Source of the DNA: Nocardiopsis sp. CNT312
GTDB taxonomy: Bacteria > Actinomycetota > Actinomycetes > Streptosporangiales > Streptosporangiaceae
Assembly (NCBI RefSeq): GCF_000515115.1
Contig: NZ_AZXF01000014.1
Coordinates: 1-64,000, forward strand
DNA length: 64,000 bases
Direction: 5' to 3'
Below are positions 44,559-53,252 of this stretch, piece after piece. Position numbers and translations under genes: made by a program. Below the pieces are notes generated by a model. That model made no database searches, was not told where the DNA came from, and worked only from the letters and a program-made list of their open reading frames with translations. Numbering within the stretch: position 1 is the stretch's first letter; each line of letters opens with the position of its first letter.

Positions 44559-46019
44559 ATGCAGTCGCTCACCGCGAGGGCGCGGGCCCGCGCCGCGCGG
44601 ACGGCCGACAGGGTGCGGCGCTCCGCGGCCCGCCGCCTGGGCCTCGTCCCCTTCCTCCGGCGCTGGGCGCCGCGCAGATCCATGCACAGGCGCAACGCGT
44701 GGGAGAAACCCGCGCGCGCCTTCCTCCTCATGTTCCTCGTCACCGACCTGCTCGGCGCCGCACTGCTGATGACGCCCGCGGCCTCGACGGGGGACGAGGG
44801 GCTGACCGCGGTCCAGGCGCTGTTCACCGCGACGACCTCGCTCGCCGTCTGCGGGCTGAGCGTCGTCTCGATCGGCGGCGACCTGACGGTGTTCGGCCAA
44901 CTGGTGGTGGCCGCCCTGATCCAGGTCGGCGGCATCGGCATCATGACCCTGGCCTCCCTGCTCGGCTCAGCCCTGGTACACCGGTTCAGCCTGCGCATGC
45001 AGCTCAACGTCCAGGCGGAGAACCGCGCCCCGGCCGTGGGCGAGGTCACCGGGATCGTGAGCCGGGTGGCGATCACCTGTCTGGTGATCGAGGGCGCGGT
45101 GTTCGCCGTCATCACCCCGGCCATGTGGCTGGGCCACGGCATGGGCCTCGGCGAGGCGCTGTACTCGGGGTTCTTCCACTCGGTGTCGGCGTTCAACAAC
45201 GCGGGCCTGTCGCTGTACGACGACAGCCTGACGCGCTTCTCCGGGGACCCGGTCATCCTCGGCACCGTCGCGGCGGCGGTCGTGCTCGGCGGCATCGGCT
45301 TCCCCGTCCTCATCGAGATGCGCCGGGCCTGGCGCACCCCCCGCCTGTGGAGCCTGCACGCCCATCTCACCGTCGTCCCAAGTGCCGCGCTCTTCGCGGT
45401 GACCATCGTGCTGGTCACCGCGATGGAGTGGCACAACCCCGACACCCTGGGCGGACTGCACTGGTGGGCCAAGCTCACCGACGGGGCCTTCCACGGGGTG
45501 ATGCCGCGCAGCGGGGGGTTCAACGTGGCCGACACCGGGGCGATGAACGACTCCACCCTGCTGCTCACGATCATGATGATGTTCGTGGGCAACGGCAGCG
45601 CCGGGACGGCCGGGGGCATCAAGGTGGCCACCCTGGCCGTGCTCTTCCTCGTCCTGTGGTCGGAGGTGCGGGCCCATGACCGGGTGCACGTCGCCGGCCG
45701 CCGCCTGCCGCCGGACGTCGTCCGCCAGGCCGTCAGCCTGACCTTCCTGTCGATGACCACGGTCGCGGTCACGACCGTCTTCCTGCTGTACACCACCCCC
45801 TTCACCTTCATGCAGACCCTGTTCGAGGTGGTCTCGGCGGTCGGCGTGGTGGGGCTCTCCACGGGTATCACCCCGGAACTGGACCCCTGGGCGCAGGTGC
45901 TGATGGTCGTGCTGATGATCGCCGGACGCATCGGCCCCGTCACGTTCGTCACGGCGATCGCCTTCCGTGAGCGCCGACGCCGCTACGACCTCGCTGAGGC
46001 CCGGCCCATGATCGGCTGA
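44559..46019 (+). CDS. TrkH/KtrB-type potassium channel subunit
   Basis: A 486-residue membrane protein with the four repeated M1-P-M2 pore units of the Trk/Ktr family. Pore glycines are visible in TTSLAVCGLSVVSIG, HSVSAFNNAGLSLYDD, FHGVMPRSGGFNV, and VSAVGVVGLSTGI. The N-terminal 45 residues are Arg-rich and cytoplasmic. It conducts K+ (possibly with Na+) and requires a cytoplasmic RCK partner, encoded 37 nt downstream. ATG 44559 is the first of the frame. Confidence 0.92.
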   Translation: MQSLTARARARAARTADRVRRSAARRLGLVPFLRRWAPRRSMHRRNAWEKPARAFLLMFLVTDLLGAALLMTPAASTGDEGLTAVQALFTATTSLAVCGLSVVSIGGDLTVFGQLVVAALIQVGGIGIMTLASLLGSALVHRFSLRMQLNVQAENRAPAVGEVTGIVSRVAITCLVIEGAVFAVITPAMWLGHGMGLGEALYSGFFHSVSAFNNAGLSLYDDSLTRFSGDPVILGTVAAAVVLGGIGFPVLIEMRRAWRTPRLWSLHAHLTVVPSAALFAVTIVLVTAMEWHNPDTLGGLHWWAKLTDGAFHGVMPRSGGFNVADTGAMNDSTLLLTIMMMFVGNGSAGTAGGIKVATLAVLFLVLWSEVRAHDRVHVAGRRLPPDVVRQAVSLTFLSMTTVAVTTVFLLYTTPFTFMQTLFEVVSAVGVVGLSTGITPELDPWAQVLMVVLMIAGRIGPVTFVTAIAFRERRRRYDLAEARPMIG

Positions 46020-46056
46020 GGTCCACCGCACTCCCGTCCACGAAGGAAGATCCCCG

Positions 46057-46728
46057 TTGCCGCACGCCAAGAAGGAATCCGACAAGCGCATCCTCATCAT
46101 CGGGCTGGGCCGGTTCGGCAGCTCGATGGCCCTGGAGCTGATCAGCCACGGCTGGGAGGTGCTGGGGATGGACTCCAGCCCCCGGCTGGTCCAGATGTTC
46201 GCCGACGCCCTGACGCACACCGTGATCGCGGACGCCACCGACGACGAGGCGCTCAGACAGATCGGCGCCGCGCAGTTCACGCACGCCGTGGTCGCCATCG
46301 GTTCGCACCTGGAGGAGAGCATCCTTGCCACGTCGCAACTGGTCGACCTGGGGGTGCCCGACATCTGGGCCAAGGCGATCAGCCGCCGCCACGGGCGCAT
46401 CCTCGAACAGGTGGGGGCCCACCACGTGGTCCTGCCCGAGCACGACATGGGTGAGCGCGTCGCCCACCTGGTGTCAGGGCGCATGCTCGACTACGTGGAG
46501 CTGGAGGAGGGGTTCTCCCTGGGCAAGACCAAGGCCCCCAGGGAGCTCATCGGCATCCCGCTGGCCGAGACCAGGGTGCGCCAGAAGTACGGGATCACGG
46601 TCGTCTCGGTCAAGCACCGCGGCAAGGCGTTCACGTACGCGAGCCAGGAGACCGTCCTCAGCAAGGGCGACGTGATCGTGGTGGCGGGACGCACCGAGGA
46701 CGTGGAGCGCTTCGCCGAGTCGCACTGA
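46057..46728 (+). CDS. TrkA/KtrA-type RCK regulatory subunit
   Basis: A 223-residue cytoplasmic protein. RCK-N (1-135): RILIIGLGRFGSSMALELIS with the nucleotide-binding GLGRFG and acidic end GMDSS, then HTVIADATDDEAL. RCK-C (about 140-220): LGKTKAPRELIGIPLAETRV and YGITVVSVKHRG. It forms the octameric ring gating TrkH by ATP/ADP or NADH. The start is TTG at 46057, preceded by GAAGGAAGA, 37 nt after the trkH stop. Single RCK pair, as in KtrA. Confidence 0.93.
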   Translation: MPHAKKESDKRILIIGLGRFGSSMALELISHGWEVLGMDSSPRLVQMFADALTHTVIADATDDEALRQIGAAQFTHAVVAIGSHLEESILATSQLVDLGVPDIWAKAISRRHGRILEQVGAHHVVLPEHDMGERVAHLVSGRMLDYVELEEGFSLGKTKAPRELIGIPLAETRVRQKYGITVVSVKHRGKAFTYASQETVLSKGDVIVVAGRTEDVERFAESH

Positions 46729-46780
46729 GCACGGCGGCGCCGGGACGCGCCAAGTGACAACCCTCTCTTTACCGACAAAT

Positions 46781-46795
46781 TGACAATCATTTTCA
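46781..46795 (+). promoter_or_regulatory. Zur box
   Basis: TGACAAT-C-ATTTTCA is a 7-1-7 inverted repeat with one mismatch to the actinobacterial Zur consensus (TGAAAATnATTTTCA). It stands 21-35 nt upstream of the zinc-binding lipoprotein start, as expected for repression by zinc-loaded Zur. Confidence 0.85.
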
Positions 46796-46815
46796 TTTTC
46801 ACGCATGATGGACCC

Positions 46816-47949
46816 ATGCGAACAGGGACTACCGTGCGGGCCGCAGCCGTCGGCGCCGCGACACTCATGTTGATCACGGCCTGCGGGGACGGCGGCGGAG
46901 CGGACGGCGGCACGCCGGACGCCGAGCTGAGCCTGGTCACCGGGGTCTACCCGCTGGAATGGCTGGCGGGACAGGTGGGCGGCGACCGGGTCTCGGTCAC
47001 CCAGCTCACCGAGCCCGGCGCCGAGCCCCACGACCTCGAACTGACCGGCCGCCAGTTGGGCGAGGTCACCGACGCCGACCTGGCCTTCTACGTCTCGGGC
47101 CTCCAGCCGGCCGTGGACGAGGCCGTCGAGCAGCAGGCCCCGGACACGGCGCTGGACGTGGCCGACGTCATCGAACTCCACCCGGTGGCCGAGGGGGGCG
47201 GGCACGACCACTCCGACGACGAGCACGCCGAGGAGAGCCACGACCACTCGGAAGAGGGGCACGACCACGCCGAGGACGACCACTCCGACGACGAGGGCCA
47301 CTCGGAGGAGGAGCACTCGGAGGAGGAGCACGGGCACTCCGACGACGAGCACGCCGAGGAGAGCCACTCCGACGAAACCCACGAGGAAGACCACGCAGAG
47401 GAGGGGGGCGACGGCCACGACCACGGCGAGTTCGACCCGCACTTCTGGCTGGACGTGGACCTGATGGCGGAGACCGCCCGCGCCCTCGCCGACCGGATGG
47501 CCGAGATCGACCCGGAGGGCGCCGCGACCTACACCGACAACGCCGAGGCCGTGGCGGCCGAGCTGGCGGCGATCGGCCAGGAGTACGACGAGGGGCTGGC
47601 CTCCTGCACGCACAGCGAGGTCGCGGTCGGGCACACCGCGTTCTCCTACCTCACCGAGGCCTACGGCCTGGAACAGATCGGTGTCAGCGGGATCGACCCC
47701 GACACCGACCCCTCCCCCTCGCAGATCGCGGCGATCGCCGACACCGTCGAGGAGCTGGGCATCGGGACGGTGTTCACCGAGCCGCTGATGCCGCCCGAGA
47801 CCGCTGAGACCATCGCAGCCGAGAGCGGGGCCGAGGTCGCCGTACTCGACCCGCTGGAGGGTGTGACCGAGGATTCCCCCGGCGACGACTACCCCTCGAT
47901 CATGCGGGGCAACCTGGAGGCGCTGACCGCCGCCCTGGAGTGCTCCTGA
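46816..47949 (+). CDS. Zinc ABC transporter substrate-binding lipoprotein (ZnuA/AdcA-like)
   Basis: A 377-residue lipoprotein: signal peptide with ITAC, lipidation at C23. Cluster A-I solute-binding fold with metal ligands H72 (AEPHDLEL), H209 (DPHFWLD), a third His in VGHTAFSYL, and a late Asp region. Residues about 130-203 are a His/Asp/Glu-rich loop, a feature of ZnuA proteins that loads zinc. Its Zur box shows zinc-starvation control. No ZnuB/ZnuC gene is adjacent; the next genes belong to another system, so it must use a permease encoded elsewhere. ATG 46816 gives the proper signal peptide; an earlier ATG at 46780 would lie inside the operator. Confidence 0.93.
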   Translation: MRTGTTVRAAAVGAATLMLITACGDGGGADGGTPDAELSLVTGVYPLEWLAGQVGGDRVSVTQLTEPGAEPHDLELTGRQLGEVTDADLAFYVSGLQPAVDEAVEQQAPDTALDVADVIELHPVAEGGGHDHSDDEHAEESHDHSEEGHDHAEDDHSDDEGHSEEEHSEEEHGHSDDEHAEESHSDETHEEDHAEEGGDGHDHGEFDPHFWLDVDLMAETARALADRMAEIDPEGAATYTDNAEAVAAELAAIGQEYDEGLASCTHSEVAVGHTAFSYLTEAYGLEQIGVSGIDPDTDPSPSQIAAIADTVEELGIGTVFTEPLMPPETAETIAAESGAEVAVLDPLEGVTEDSPGDDYPSIMRGNLEALTAALECS

Positions 47950-47964
47950 CCCATACATCCCACG

Positions 47965-48006
47965 AGGCCCCTTGCCACCGCGCGTCCTGCGCGGCGGCAG
48001 GGGGCC
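47965..48006 (+). terminator. Terminator after the zinc-binding lipoprotein gene
   Basis: AGGCCCC-TTGCC-ACCGCGC pairs with GCGCGGC-GGCAG-GGGGCCT around a short GTCCT loop, forming a long stem 15 nt after the stop and followed by TTTC. Confidence 0.75.
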
Positions 48007-48196
48007 TTTCCCGTGCCCGGCACTCCGGGGACGGGATCCCCAAAAGCGGAATTTCCGCAGCCAAAAGCCTTCTTGTCGGATGATTTCCCACCGCTCGGAA
48101 AACGAGTCGACCCCGCCAAGGTCACGCGGTGCTTACAAGGCTCCGAAGCTCAGGACAAGTGTCCTTGGTCACGCTATTCTTATGCATGCGACAGTG

Positions 48197-48238
48197 CCGA
48201 TGCACTGCCAAATGCACATGCATTTGACAGTGCATCGG
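48197..48238. promoter_or_regulatory. 42-nt palindrome upstream of the DUF397 gene
   Basis: CCGATGCACTG (48197-48207) and CAAATGCA (48209-48216) are mirrored by TGCATTTG (48219-48226) and CAGTGCATCGG (48228-48238), with only one mispaired position and a 2-nt centre. A third half-site CAGTGC lies at 48192. A second perfect palindrome, AGGACA-AG-TGTCCT, lies at 48152-48165. Probable operator of a dimeric or tetrameric regulator; the nearby Scr1-type regulator is a natural candidate. Confidence 0.7.
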
Positions 48239-48279
48239 TGCCTCGCTCCCCCGTACGACACAAAGGAGCGCAGTTCACC

Positions 48280-48513
48280 ATGACCGCACACAACGGGATC
48301 ACCGCGACCGAGCTCACCGGCGCGGCCTGGCAGAAGGCCAAGCGCAGCAACTCACAAGGCGCCTGTGTGGAGATGGCCCGGCTCACCGACGGCTCGGTCG
48401 CCGTCCGCAACTCCCGCTTCCCCTCCGGGCCGGCTCTGGTCTACACGCAGGAAGAGATCGACTGCCTCATCCTCGGCGCCAAGGACGGCGACTTCGACAA
48501 CCTGTTGAGCTGA
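48280..48513 (+). CDS. DUF397 protein
   Basis: A 77-residue DUF397 member: AAWQKAKRSNSQGACVEMAR, then GSVAVRNSRFPSGPALVYTQ and the acidic end AKDGDFDNLLS. DUF397 proteins accompany Scr1-type XRE regulators in actinomycetes and have been treated as toxin-like partners or developmental factors. The Scr1 gene here is at 48719, convergent rather than in line. ATG 48280 follows AAAGGAG. The promoter region carries the 42-nt palindrome at 48197-48238. Confidence 0.88.
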   Translation: MTAHNGITATELTGAAWQKAKRSNSQGACVEMARLTDGSVAVRNSRFPSGPALVYTQEEIDCLILGAKDGDFDNLLS

Positions 48514-48718
48514 CCCCGCCGACGGCGACAGCAGCACGGACCCGGAGGCAACGGTGGCCGCCAGCGCCCCCTCGGCGCGACCGTCGCCCTCTCCGCCCCG
48601 GGCGCACCGCCGGGGGCCCAGCGACAGGGCCCCCGGCGGCACTCGAAGCCGAAACCTCGATGCCGCGGGCGGGGTGCGGCCCGCGCCGGGGAAAGGGCAC
48701 AGGGCGCTCTGGGCCCTC

Positions 48719-49609
48719 TCAGGCCTTCTCGAAGTCCTCCAGGACCTGGTGGAGCATCTCCAGCGTCTCGTCCGGCGTGTAGGCCACGACGCTCAGCCGC
48801 GTCATCGCCTTGGTATAGGCCTCCACCACGTTGCGGCGGTCCACGATCTCACCGTCGGTGAGCTGTTCCAGGTAGAGCAGGTCGGCCAACTCGAATTCGG
48901 AGTAGCGCAGCAGTGTGAACGACCCGGCCTCGGCCGCGTGGGCACCGACCTCGAAGGGGACGATCTGGAGGGTGATGTTCGTGTAGTCCCGGCAGAACTC
49001 GATCAGGCGGCGGATCTGGCCGCACATGATCTCCTTGCCGCGCGGTTTGCCGCCGATCGGCCTGCGGACCGCGGACTCGTCGAGGATGACCCACATCCGC
49101 ATGTCCTGGTCGGTCTCCAGCCGCTGCTGTCTTCGCAGCCTGGCCTCGATCCGCTGCTCGGTGACCATGTCGGTCTCCACACCGCCGGAGATGATCTCGC
49201 GCGCGTACTCCTCGGTCTGGAGCAGACCGGGCACGAACTGGGACTCGTAGATGCGGATGTGGTCGGCGGCCTCCTCGAATCCGACGTAGCGGACAAACCA
49301 CTTGTGGAGGGAGTCGCCGTACTCTTTCCACCAGCCCGACTTGTTGGATTCGCGGGCCACGTCGACGAATTCCTTGACCACCTGCCGGTCGGTGATCCCG
49401 TACATCTTGAGCAGGTCCTCGATATCGCGGATCTTGAAACCGACCCGGCCGAGTTCCATCCGGCTGATCTTCGACGCGGACGCGCGAATCCTGTTCCCCG
49501 CGTCCTCGCGCGAGATACCGCGCTGTTCGCGATGCTTGCGCAACTCGTGCCCGAGGAGCATGCGACGCACAGTGGGGCCGCTCCCCTTGCGCAGTCGAGC
49601 GATATCCAC
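48719..49609 (-). CDS. Scr1-family XRE regulator (HTH_31 + DUF5753)
   Basis: A 296-residue cytoplasmic regulator. Helix-turn-helix at about 15-70 (LGHELRKHREQRGISREDAG, ASASKISRMELGRVGFK), and the Scr1/DUF5753 domain from about 95 (YESQFVPGLLQTEEYAREII, RLRRQQRLE, MWVILDESAVRRPIGG, and ITLQIVPFEVGAHAAEAGSF). The domain is the antitoxin-like sensor part of Scr1/WhiJ-type regulators. The GTG at 49609 is preferred over a TTG at 49642. It lies leftward of the convergent DUF397 gene and is followed upstream by an ATPase-domain gene, the usual three-part module. Confidence 0.92.
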   Translation of the reverse strand: MDIARLRKGSGPTVRRMLLGHELRKHREQRGISREDAGNRIRASASKISRMELGRVGFKIRDIEDLLKMYGITDRQVVKEFVDVARESNKSGWWKEYGDSLHKWFVRYVGFEEAADHIRIYESQFVPGLLQTEEYAREIISGGVETDMVTEQRIEARLRRQQRLETDQDMRMWVILDESAVRRPIGGKPRGKEIMCGQIRRLIEFCRDYTNITLQIVPFEVGAHAAEAGSFTLLRYSEFELADLLYLEQLTDGEIVDRRNVVEAYTKAMTRLSVVAYTPDETLEMLHQVLEDFEKA

Positions 49610-49800
49610 CTTCGCCGCCTCTCTGTCACATTCCCCGGACAAGGGTATCCGGACCGCCGGCCCCGAGGCGGGCTGGTCCGGTTCGATACCGCAGGTACAC
49701 GATATAGCCCCCCGTGTCCGCCCCTACCGCCCCTCCCCGGCACCCGGACAGGCGCGACGCGGGACGCCCGCCGGAGGCCACACACCGACCGGGGGGTGCG

Positions 49801-50298
49801 TCACACGAATTGCGCCCAAACGAACTTTCCACTCGGGGGGGTCGGAATCACTCCCCACTCTCGCGCGAAAGCACTCACCAGTGCAAGCCCGCGACCGCCT
49901 TCAAGTACCAGATCCGGCTTCCTTCTGCTCGGCCACCGATGCCCCCCGTCACGAACCGCACAGATGAATTCCCCACCGCTGCGCATCAGGGAGAGCTGAA
50001 TACCGCCCTCACCCGGCCCGGGTACGGGGATCGGGCCGCCGTGCCGGACCGCATTGGTCACCAATTCGGAAACAACGACCGAGACGTCGCCGGACAAGTG
50101 ATCCATCGCCCATTCCCTGAGAAGCGCGCTAGAAATCTCCCGCGCGGCCCCCACGGCGTACGGGCGGGGTTCGAGACCCCACGTGACGGCGTCATGACTG
50201 TCACCGCAGACAGGCGTGTTCCAGCGACTGGAACCGCACTCCAGAACCCTGAACCACCAGCCCCGGTCCGGCTCCGTCACCGCCTCCGCGCACTCCAT
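49801..50298 (-). CDS. RsbW-like ATP-binding regulatory protein
   Basis: A 165-residue GHKL ATPase domain protein: N box VSVVVSELVTNAVRHGG (about 72-88), G1 ICAVRDGGHRWP, and G2 LEGGRGLALVSAFAREWG. An extra 45-residue N-terminal part contains RGWWFRVLECGSSRW. ATG 50298 has GAGGAG 8 nt upstream; GTG 50307 is an alternative. No sigma-factor gene is near. These orphan HATPases regularly sit beside Scr1 and DUF397 genes and may sense nucleotides or act on sigma/anti-sigma partners. Confidence 0.88.
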   Translation of the reverse strand: MECAEAVTEPDRGWWFRVLECGSSRWNTPVCGDSHDAVTWGLEPRPYAVGAAREISSALLREWAMDHLSGDVSVVVSELVTNAVRHGGPIPVPGPGEGGIQLSLMRSGGEFICAVRDGGHRWPSRRKPDLVLEGGRGLALVSAFAREWGVIPTPPSGKFVWAQFV

Positions 50299-50660
50299 GC
50301 CATCCACTCCTCACCGGTGCCCTGCTGTCGCGGAACGTCGGGCACCCAGGGTCCGGCCACGTGGCCCTCTTCCGCCGGAATCCCTGTGACACGCTGCGAA
50401 AACCGCGTGTCGGCCCGCTCGGCCCGTGCTTCTGCACGAGCCGAATGCACGTGCACCTTGGCTCTCCCGGCAATCGTAAGGCAAGCTCCGGCACCGCGCA
50501 GGGAAACTCCGACACCGATCGCCGACGAGCTCAACGGCGCATGGCATGCGCACCGCGCATAGTCGGATGGCCGAGACACGCCCCCCGCGCCCGTACCGAC
50601 CGGTTGGCATGCCGATAGGATTCGTCCGCGCCCACCACCCGAACTCTTGGAGGTAACACC
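50299..50660. other. Divergent interval (about 360 nt)
   Basis: Contains the palindrome TGCACGTGCA (50446-50455), with AATGCAC and GTGCACC halves similar to those at 48197-48238 and 61854-61868. No convincing gene. Confidence 0.45.
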
Positions 50661-51419
50661 ATGTCCCCTGCGCCCCGTGTGGCCATCGTGACCGGAGCCG
50701 CTCGCGGAATCGGCGCCGGCACCGCCGAGCGCCTGGCGCGTGAGGGCCGTGCCGTGGCCGTGCTGGACCTGAAGGAGGCCGACGCCCAGGAGGTCGTGGA
50801 CCGCATCACGGCCTCGGGCGGCAAGGCCCTCGCCGTGGGCTGCGACGTCTCCGACGAGGAGCAGGTGCAGACCGCGGTGGACTCCGTCGCCGAGCGCCTC
50901 GGCTCCCCGGAGATCCTGGTGAACAACGCCGGCGTCCTGCGCGACAACCTGCTGTTCAAGATGTCGGCCTCCGACTGGGACATCGTGATGAACGTGCACC
51001 TGCGGGGCTCCTTCCTCATGAGCAAGGCCGTCCAGGCCTACATGGTCAAGACCAGGTGGGGCCGGATCGTCAACCTGTCCAGCTCCTCGGCGCTGGGCAA
51101 CCGCGGCCAGGCCAACTACTCCGCGGCCAAGGCCGGCGTCCAGGGCCTCACCAAGACCCTGGCCATCGAGCTGGGCCAGTTCGGCGTCACCGCCAACGCG
51201 GTCGCCCCCGGCTTCATCGAGACCGACATGACCCGGGCCACCGCCGAGCGCATCGGCATCGACTACGAGGCCATGAAGGAGCACCAGGCCAAGCAGACCC
51301 CCGTGCGGCGCACCGGTGTCCCGGAGGACATCGCCAACGCCGTCGCGTTCTTCACCGGTGAGGACGCGGGGTTCGTCTCCGGCCAGGTCATCTACGTGGC
51401 CGGCGGCCCCCTGGACTAG
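50661..51419 (+). CDS. FabG-like short-chain dehydrogenase/reductase
   Basis: A 252-residue classical SDR. Cofactor site TGAARGIGAG (11-20), NNAG (88-91), catalytic serine in NLSSSSALG, Y153-x3-K157 (NYSAAKAG), and PGFIETDMT. Asp after the second strand (VLDLKEA) points to NAD(H)-preference, unlike typical NADPH-using FabG; the product is probably a 3-oxoacyl-type reductase, and the annotation as fatty-acid synthesis is not certain. ATG follows GGAGG. Ends at a bidirectional hairpin. Confidence 0.9.
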   Translation: MSPAPRVAIVTGAARGIGAGTAERLAREGRAVAVLDLKEADAQEVVDRITASGGKALAVGCDVSDEEQVQTAVDSVAERLGSPEILVNNAGVLRDNLLFKMSASDWDIVMNVHLRGSFLMSKAVQAYMVKTRWGRIVNLSSSSALGNRGQANYSAAKAGVQGLTKTLAIELGQFGVTANAVAPGFIETDMTRATAERIGIDYEAMKEHQAKQTPVRRTGVPEDIANAVAFFTGEDAGFVSGQVIYVAGGPLD

Positions 51420-51428
51420 CGGCCGCGG

Positions 51429-51453
51429 GGGAGGGCGCCCCGGGCGCCCTCCC
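51429..51453. terminator. Bidirectional hairpin between convergent genes
   Basis: GGGAGGGCGCC (51429-51439) and GGCGCCCTCCC (51443-51453) form a perfect 11-bp stem with a 3-nt loop, between the reductase stop (51419) and the serine-hydrolase stop (51478). Confidence 0.75.
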
Positions 51454-51477
51454 GGGACACCCCGTCCGCACAAGTCG

Positions 51478-52476
51478 TCAGTAGGCGGGGTAGGGGACCT
51501 CGACGGGCACACCGCTGGGGGCCTCGATCTCCTCGATGACCATGGACACCAGCTCCTCGGTCAGTTCGACGCCCGAGAAGTAGTCCGGGTGGTCGTCGGT
51601 GAGGACCGCGATGAGGTACTCGCGGTCCTCACCGACGACATAGCCCACGCTGTTGACGTTCCACAGCCCGTCGTTGGCGTCGCGCGGGACCCAGCCGTTC
51701 TTCAGGCCGACGGTGTCGCCCCGCTCGGCCGCGACGCTGATCCCCCACGCCTGTTCGGGTGCGACGGCCTCCATCAGCTCGCACACGTAGGCGCGGCTCT
51801 CCTCCGAGAGCGGCCCCTCGTCGGTGTACAGGAAGCGCAGCAAGCGGAGCTGGTCGGCGGCGGTCGTCTCGGTCGCCCCCCACCTGCCGGTGGGCAGGGG
51901 CACGGTCTCCAGGTAGCCGATGCGTTCGGCGCCCTCCTCGAACCCGGCGGCGTAGCCCAGCCTGGCGTAGAGGGAGTCGGCCTTGCCGTTGTCGCTGTAG
52001 CGGATCATCTCCTCGGCCTGCGCCCGCTCGGCTGAGGTGAGGGAGCGCCCCTCCTCCTCGGCCCGCAGGAGCAGCATGGTGAGGATGGTCAGCTTGACGG
52101 TGCTGGCGGTGGTGAACCCCTCGTGTGCCGCGTAGCTGAAGGCCGTCCCGGTGCGCAGGTCCTGGACGGCGATGCCCACGCGCGCCCGGTGCTCCTCGGC
52201 CAGCCCGGCCACCCGGCCGGTGAGCTCCTCGCGCTCGCGCACCGTGAGGGTGGCCGATCCCGAGGGCCCGGGGTCGGGCGCGAAGAGCAGCGCCGGGGGG
52301 ACCTCGGCGCCGGCCGACAGGTGCACCCGGGCCGACACGCTCTCGGGCTCGGGCAGCCGCACGGCCTGGGCACCGGCCATGGCACCCGGAAGCAGGGCGA
52401 GGACCGTGGCCGCGGCCACCGTGACCGCGGCGACGGAGCGCCGACGTCGTACGTCGGCCGGAGAACGCCCAAGCAC
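51478..52476 (-). CDS. Class A beta-lactamase-fold serine hydrolase, secreted
   Basis: A 332-residue protein with a signal or anchor helix at 14-36. The beta-lactamase/transpeptidase fold covers about 80-325, with active-site S125-x2-K128 (TTASTVKLT), SDN at 161-163 and K259-N-G in place of KTG. An omega-loop Glu (class A E166-x2-LN) is not recognisable, which suggests a peptidase/carboxypeptidase-like or regulatory serine hydrolase, not an efficient beta-lactamase. A GTG start at 52476. It acts outside the cell on peptidoglycan-type or other peptide substrates. Confidence 0.8.
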   Translation of the reverse strand: MLGRSPADVRRRRSVAAVTVAAATVLALLPGAMAGAQAVRLPEPESVSARVHLSAGAEVPPALLFAPDPGPSGSATLTVREREELTGRVAGLAEEHRARVGIAVQDLRTGTAFSYAAHEGFTTASTVKLTILTMLLLRAEEEGRSLTSAERAQAEEMIRYSDNGKADSLYARLGYAAGFEEGAERIGYLETVPLPTGRWGATETTAADQLRLLRFLYTDEGPLSEESRAYVCELMEAVAPEQAWGISVAAERGDTVGLKNGWVPRDANDGLWNVNSVGYVVGEDREYLIAVLTDDHPDYFSGVELTEELVSMVIEEIEAPSGVPVEVPYPAY

Positions 52477-52625
52477 GCGACCACCGGTCCGTTCACAGGG
52501 GAGTTTGGACTGTTTTGCCCAATTATCGGCTTGTGGACCGACGCCTCAAACATCCGAAACTGAATCGGTATACCGAAAATATCAGCTCATTCGAAAAGTG
52601 AAGCCCCGGTTACCCAACGAAAGAC

Positions 52626-53252
52626 TCAGCGCTCTTCGGCGTCTCGGGAGTCCTCGTCGATCCCGCGTGCCACCAGGGCCTCCCCGGTTGCCTCGGCCAT
52701 CCGCAGGAGCTGCACGATCACCGGGACCACGAGCATCCAGGGCCGCCCCGACAGCCCCCGCGCCTGGTAGCCCTCGCGCGCCATGCGCCACGCGTGGCCC
52801 ACCATCGGGATCGAGCGGACGGTGAGCGCCAGGACCAGGGCCACCCTGCGGGAGTCGACCCCCACCCGGTGCAGGGGTCGACTCATGCGTTCAAAGAGGT
52901 CGAGCATCTCGCGTACCTGCGTGGTGAGCGTGACCGCGTTGGCCAGCAGGACGAGCGCCGCCAACTGCGCGGACAGCCGCAGGGCCGTGTGCCAGTCGCC
53001 GAACAGGAGCTGGAAGACCACGATGGCCAGCAGGAACGGCCACAGCACCCGCAGGGCCCCGAACGCGCGGCGCGGGGCCAGGCCGACCAGCGGGTAGAGG
53101 AGGAGCGCCGCGACCAGGGCCGCCAGCGACACCCAGTGGTGGGCGGCGACGACGATCGCCGTGCCGGTGAGCAGCAGTGCCAGGAGTTTGGGGCCGGCGG
53201 GGACCCGGTGCAGCGGTCCGTCGCCGGGAACGTACAGGCCGATCGTGCTCAC
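52626..53252 (-). CDS. bioN: ECF transporter transmembrane protein (EcfT/BioN)
   Basis: A 208-residue CbiQ-type membrane protein with about five helices; coupling motifs A-R-G in the C-terminal cytoplasmic part (AREGYQARGLSG and ALVARGID). It transmits ATP hydrolysis to the biotin-binding BioY. The GTG at 53252 overlaps the end of the ATPase gene by 4 nt. Gene order BioY-BioM-BioN, all on the minus strand, is the dedicated biotin ECF arrangement. Confidence 0.9.
   Translation of the reverse strand: MSTIGLYVPGDGPLHRVPAGPKLLALLLTGTAIVVAAHHWVSLAALVAALLLYPLVGLAPRRAFGALRVLWPFLLAIVVFQLLFGDWHTALRLSAQLAALVLLANAVTLTTQVREMLDLFERMSRPLHRVGVDSRRVALVLALTVRSIPMVGHAWRMAREGYQARGLSGRPWMLVVPVIVQLLRMAEATGEALVARGIDEDSRDAEER

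Noticed and set aside
47201-47420. Repeat-like GAC/CAC/GAG stretch in the zinc-binding protein gene
   Set aside because: It encodes the His/Asp/Glu-rich metal loop normal for ZnuA proteins and is not a separate DNA repeat.
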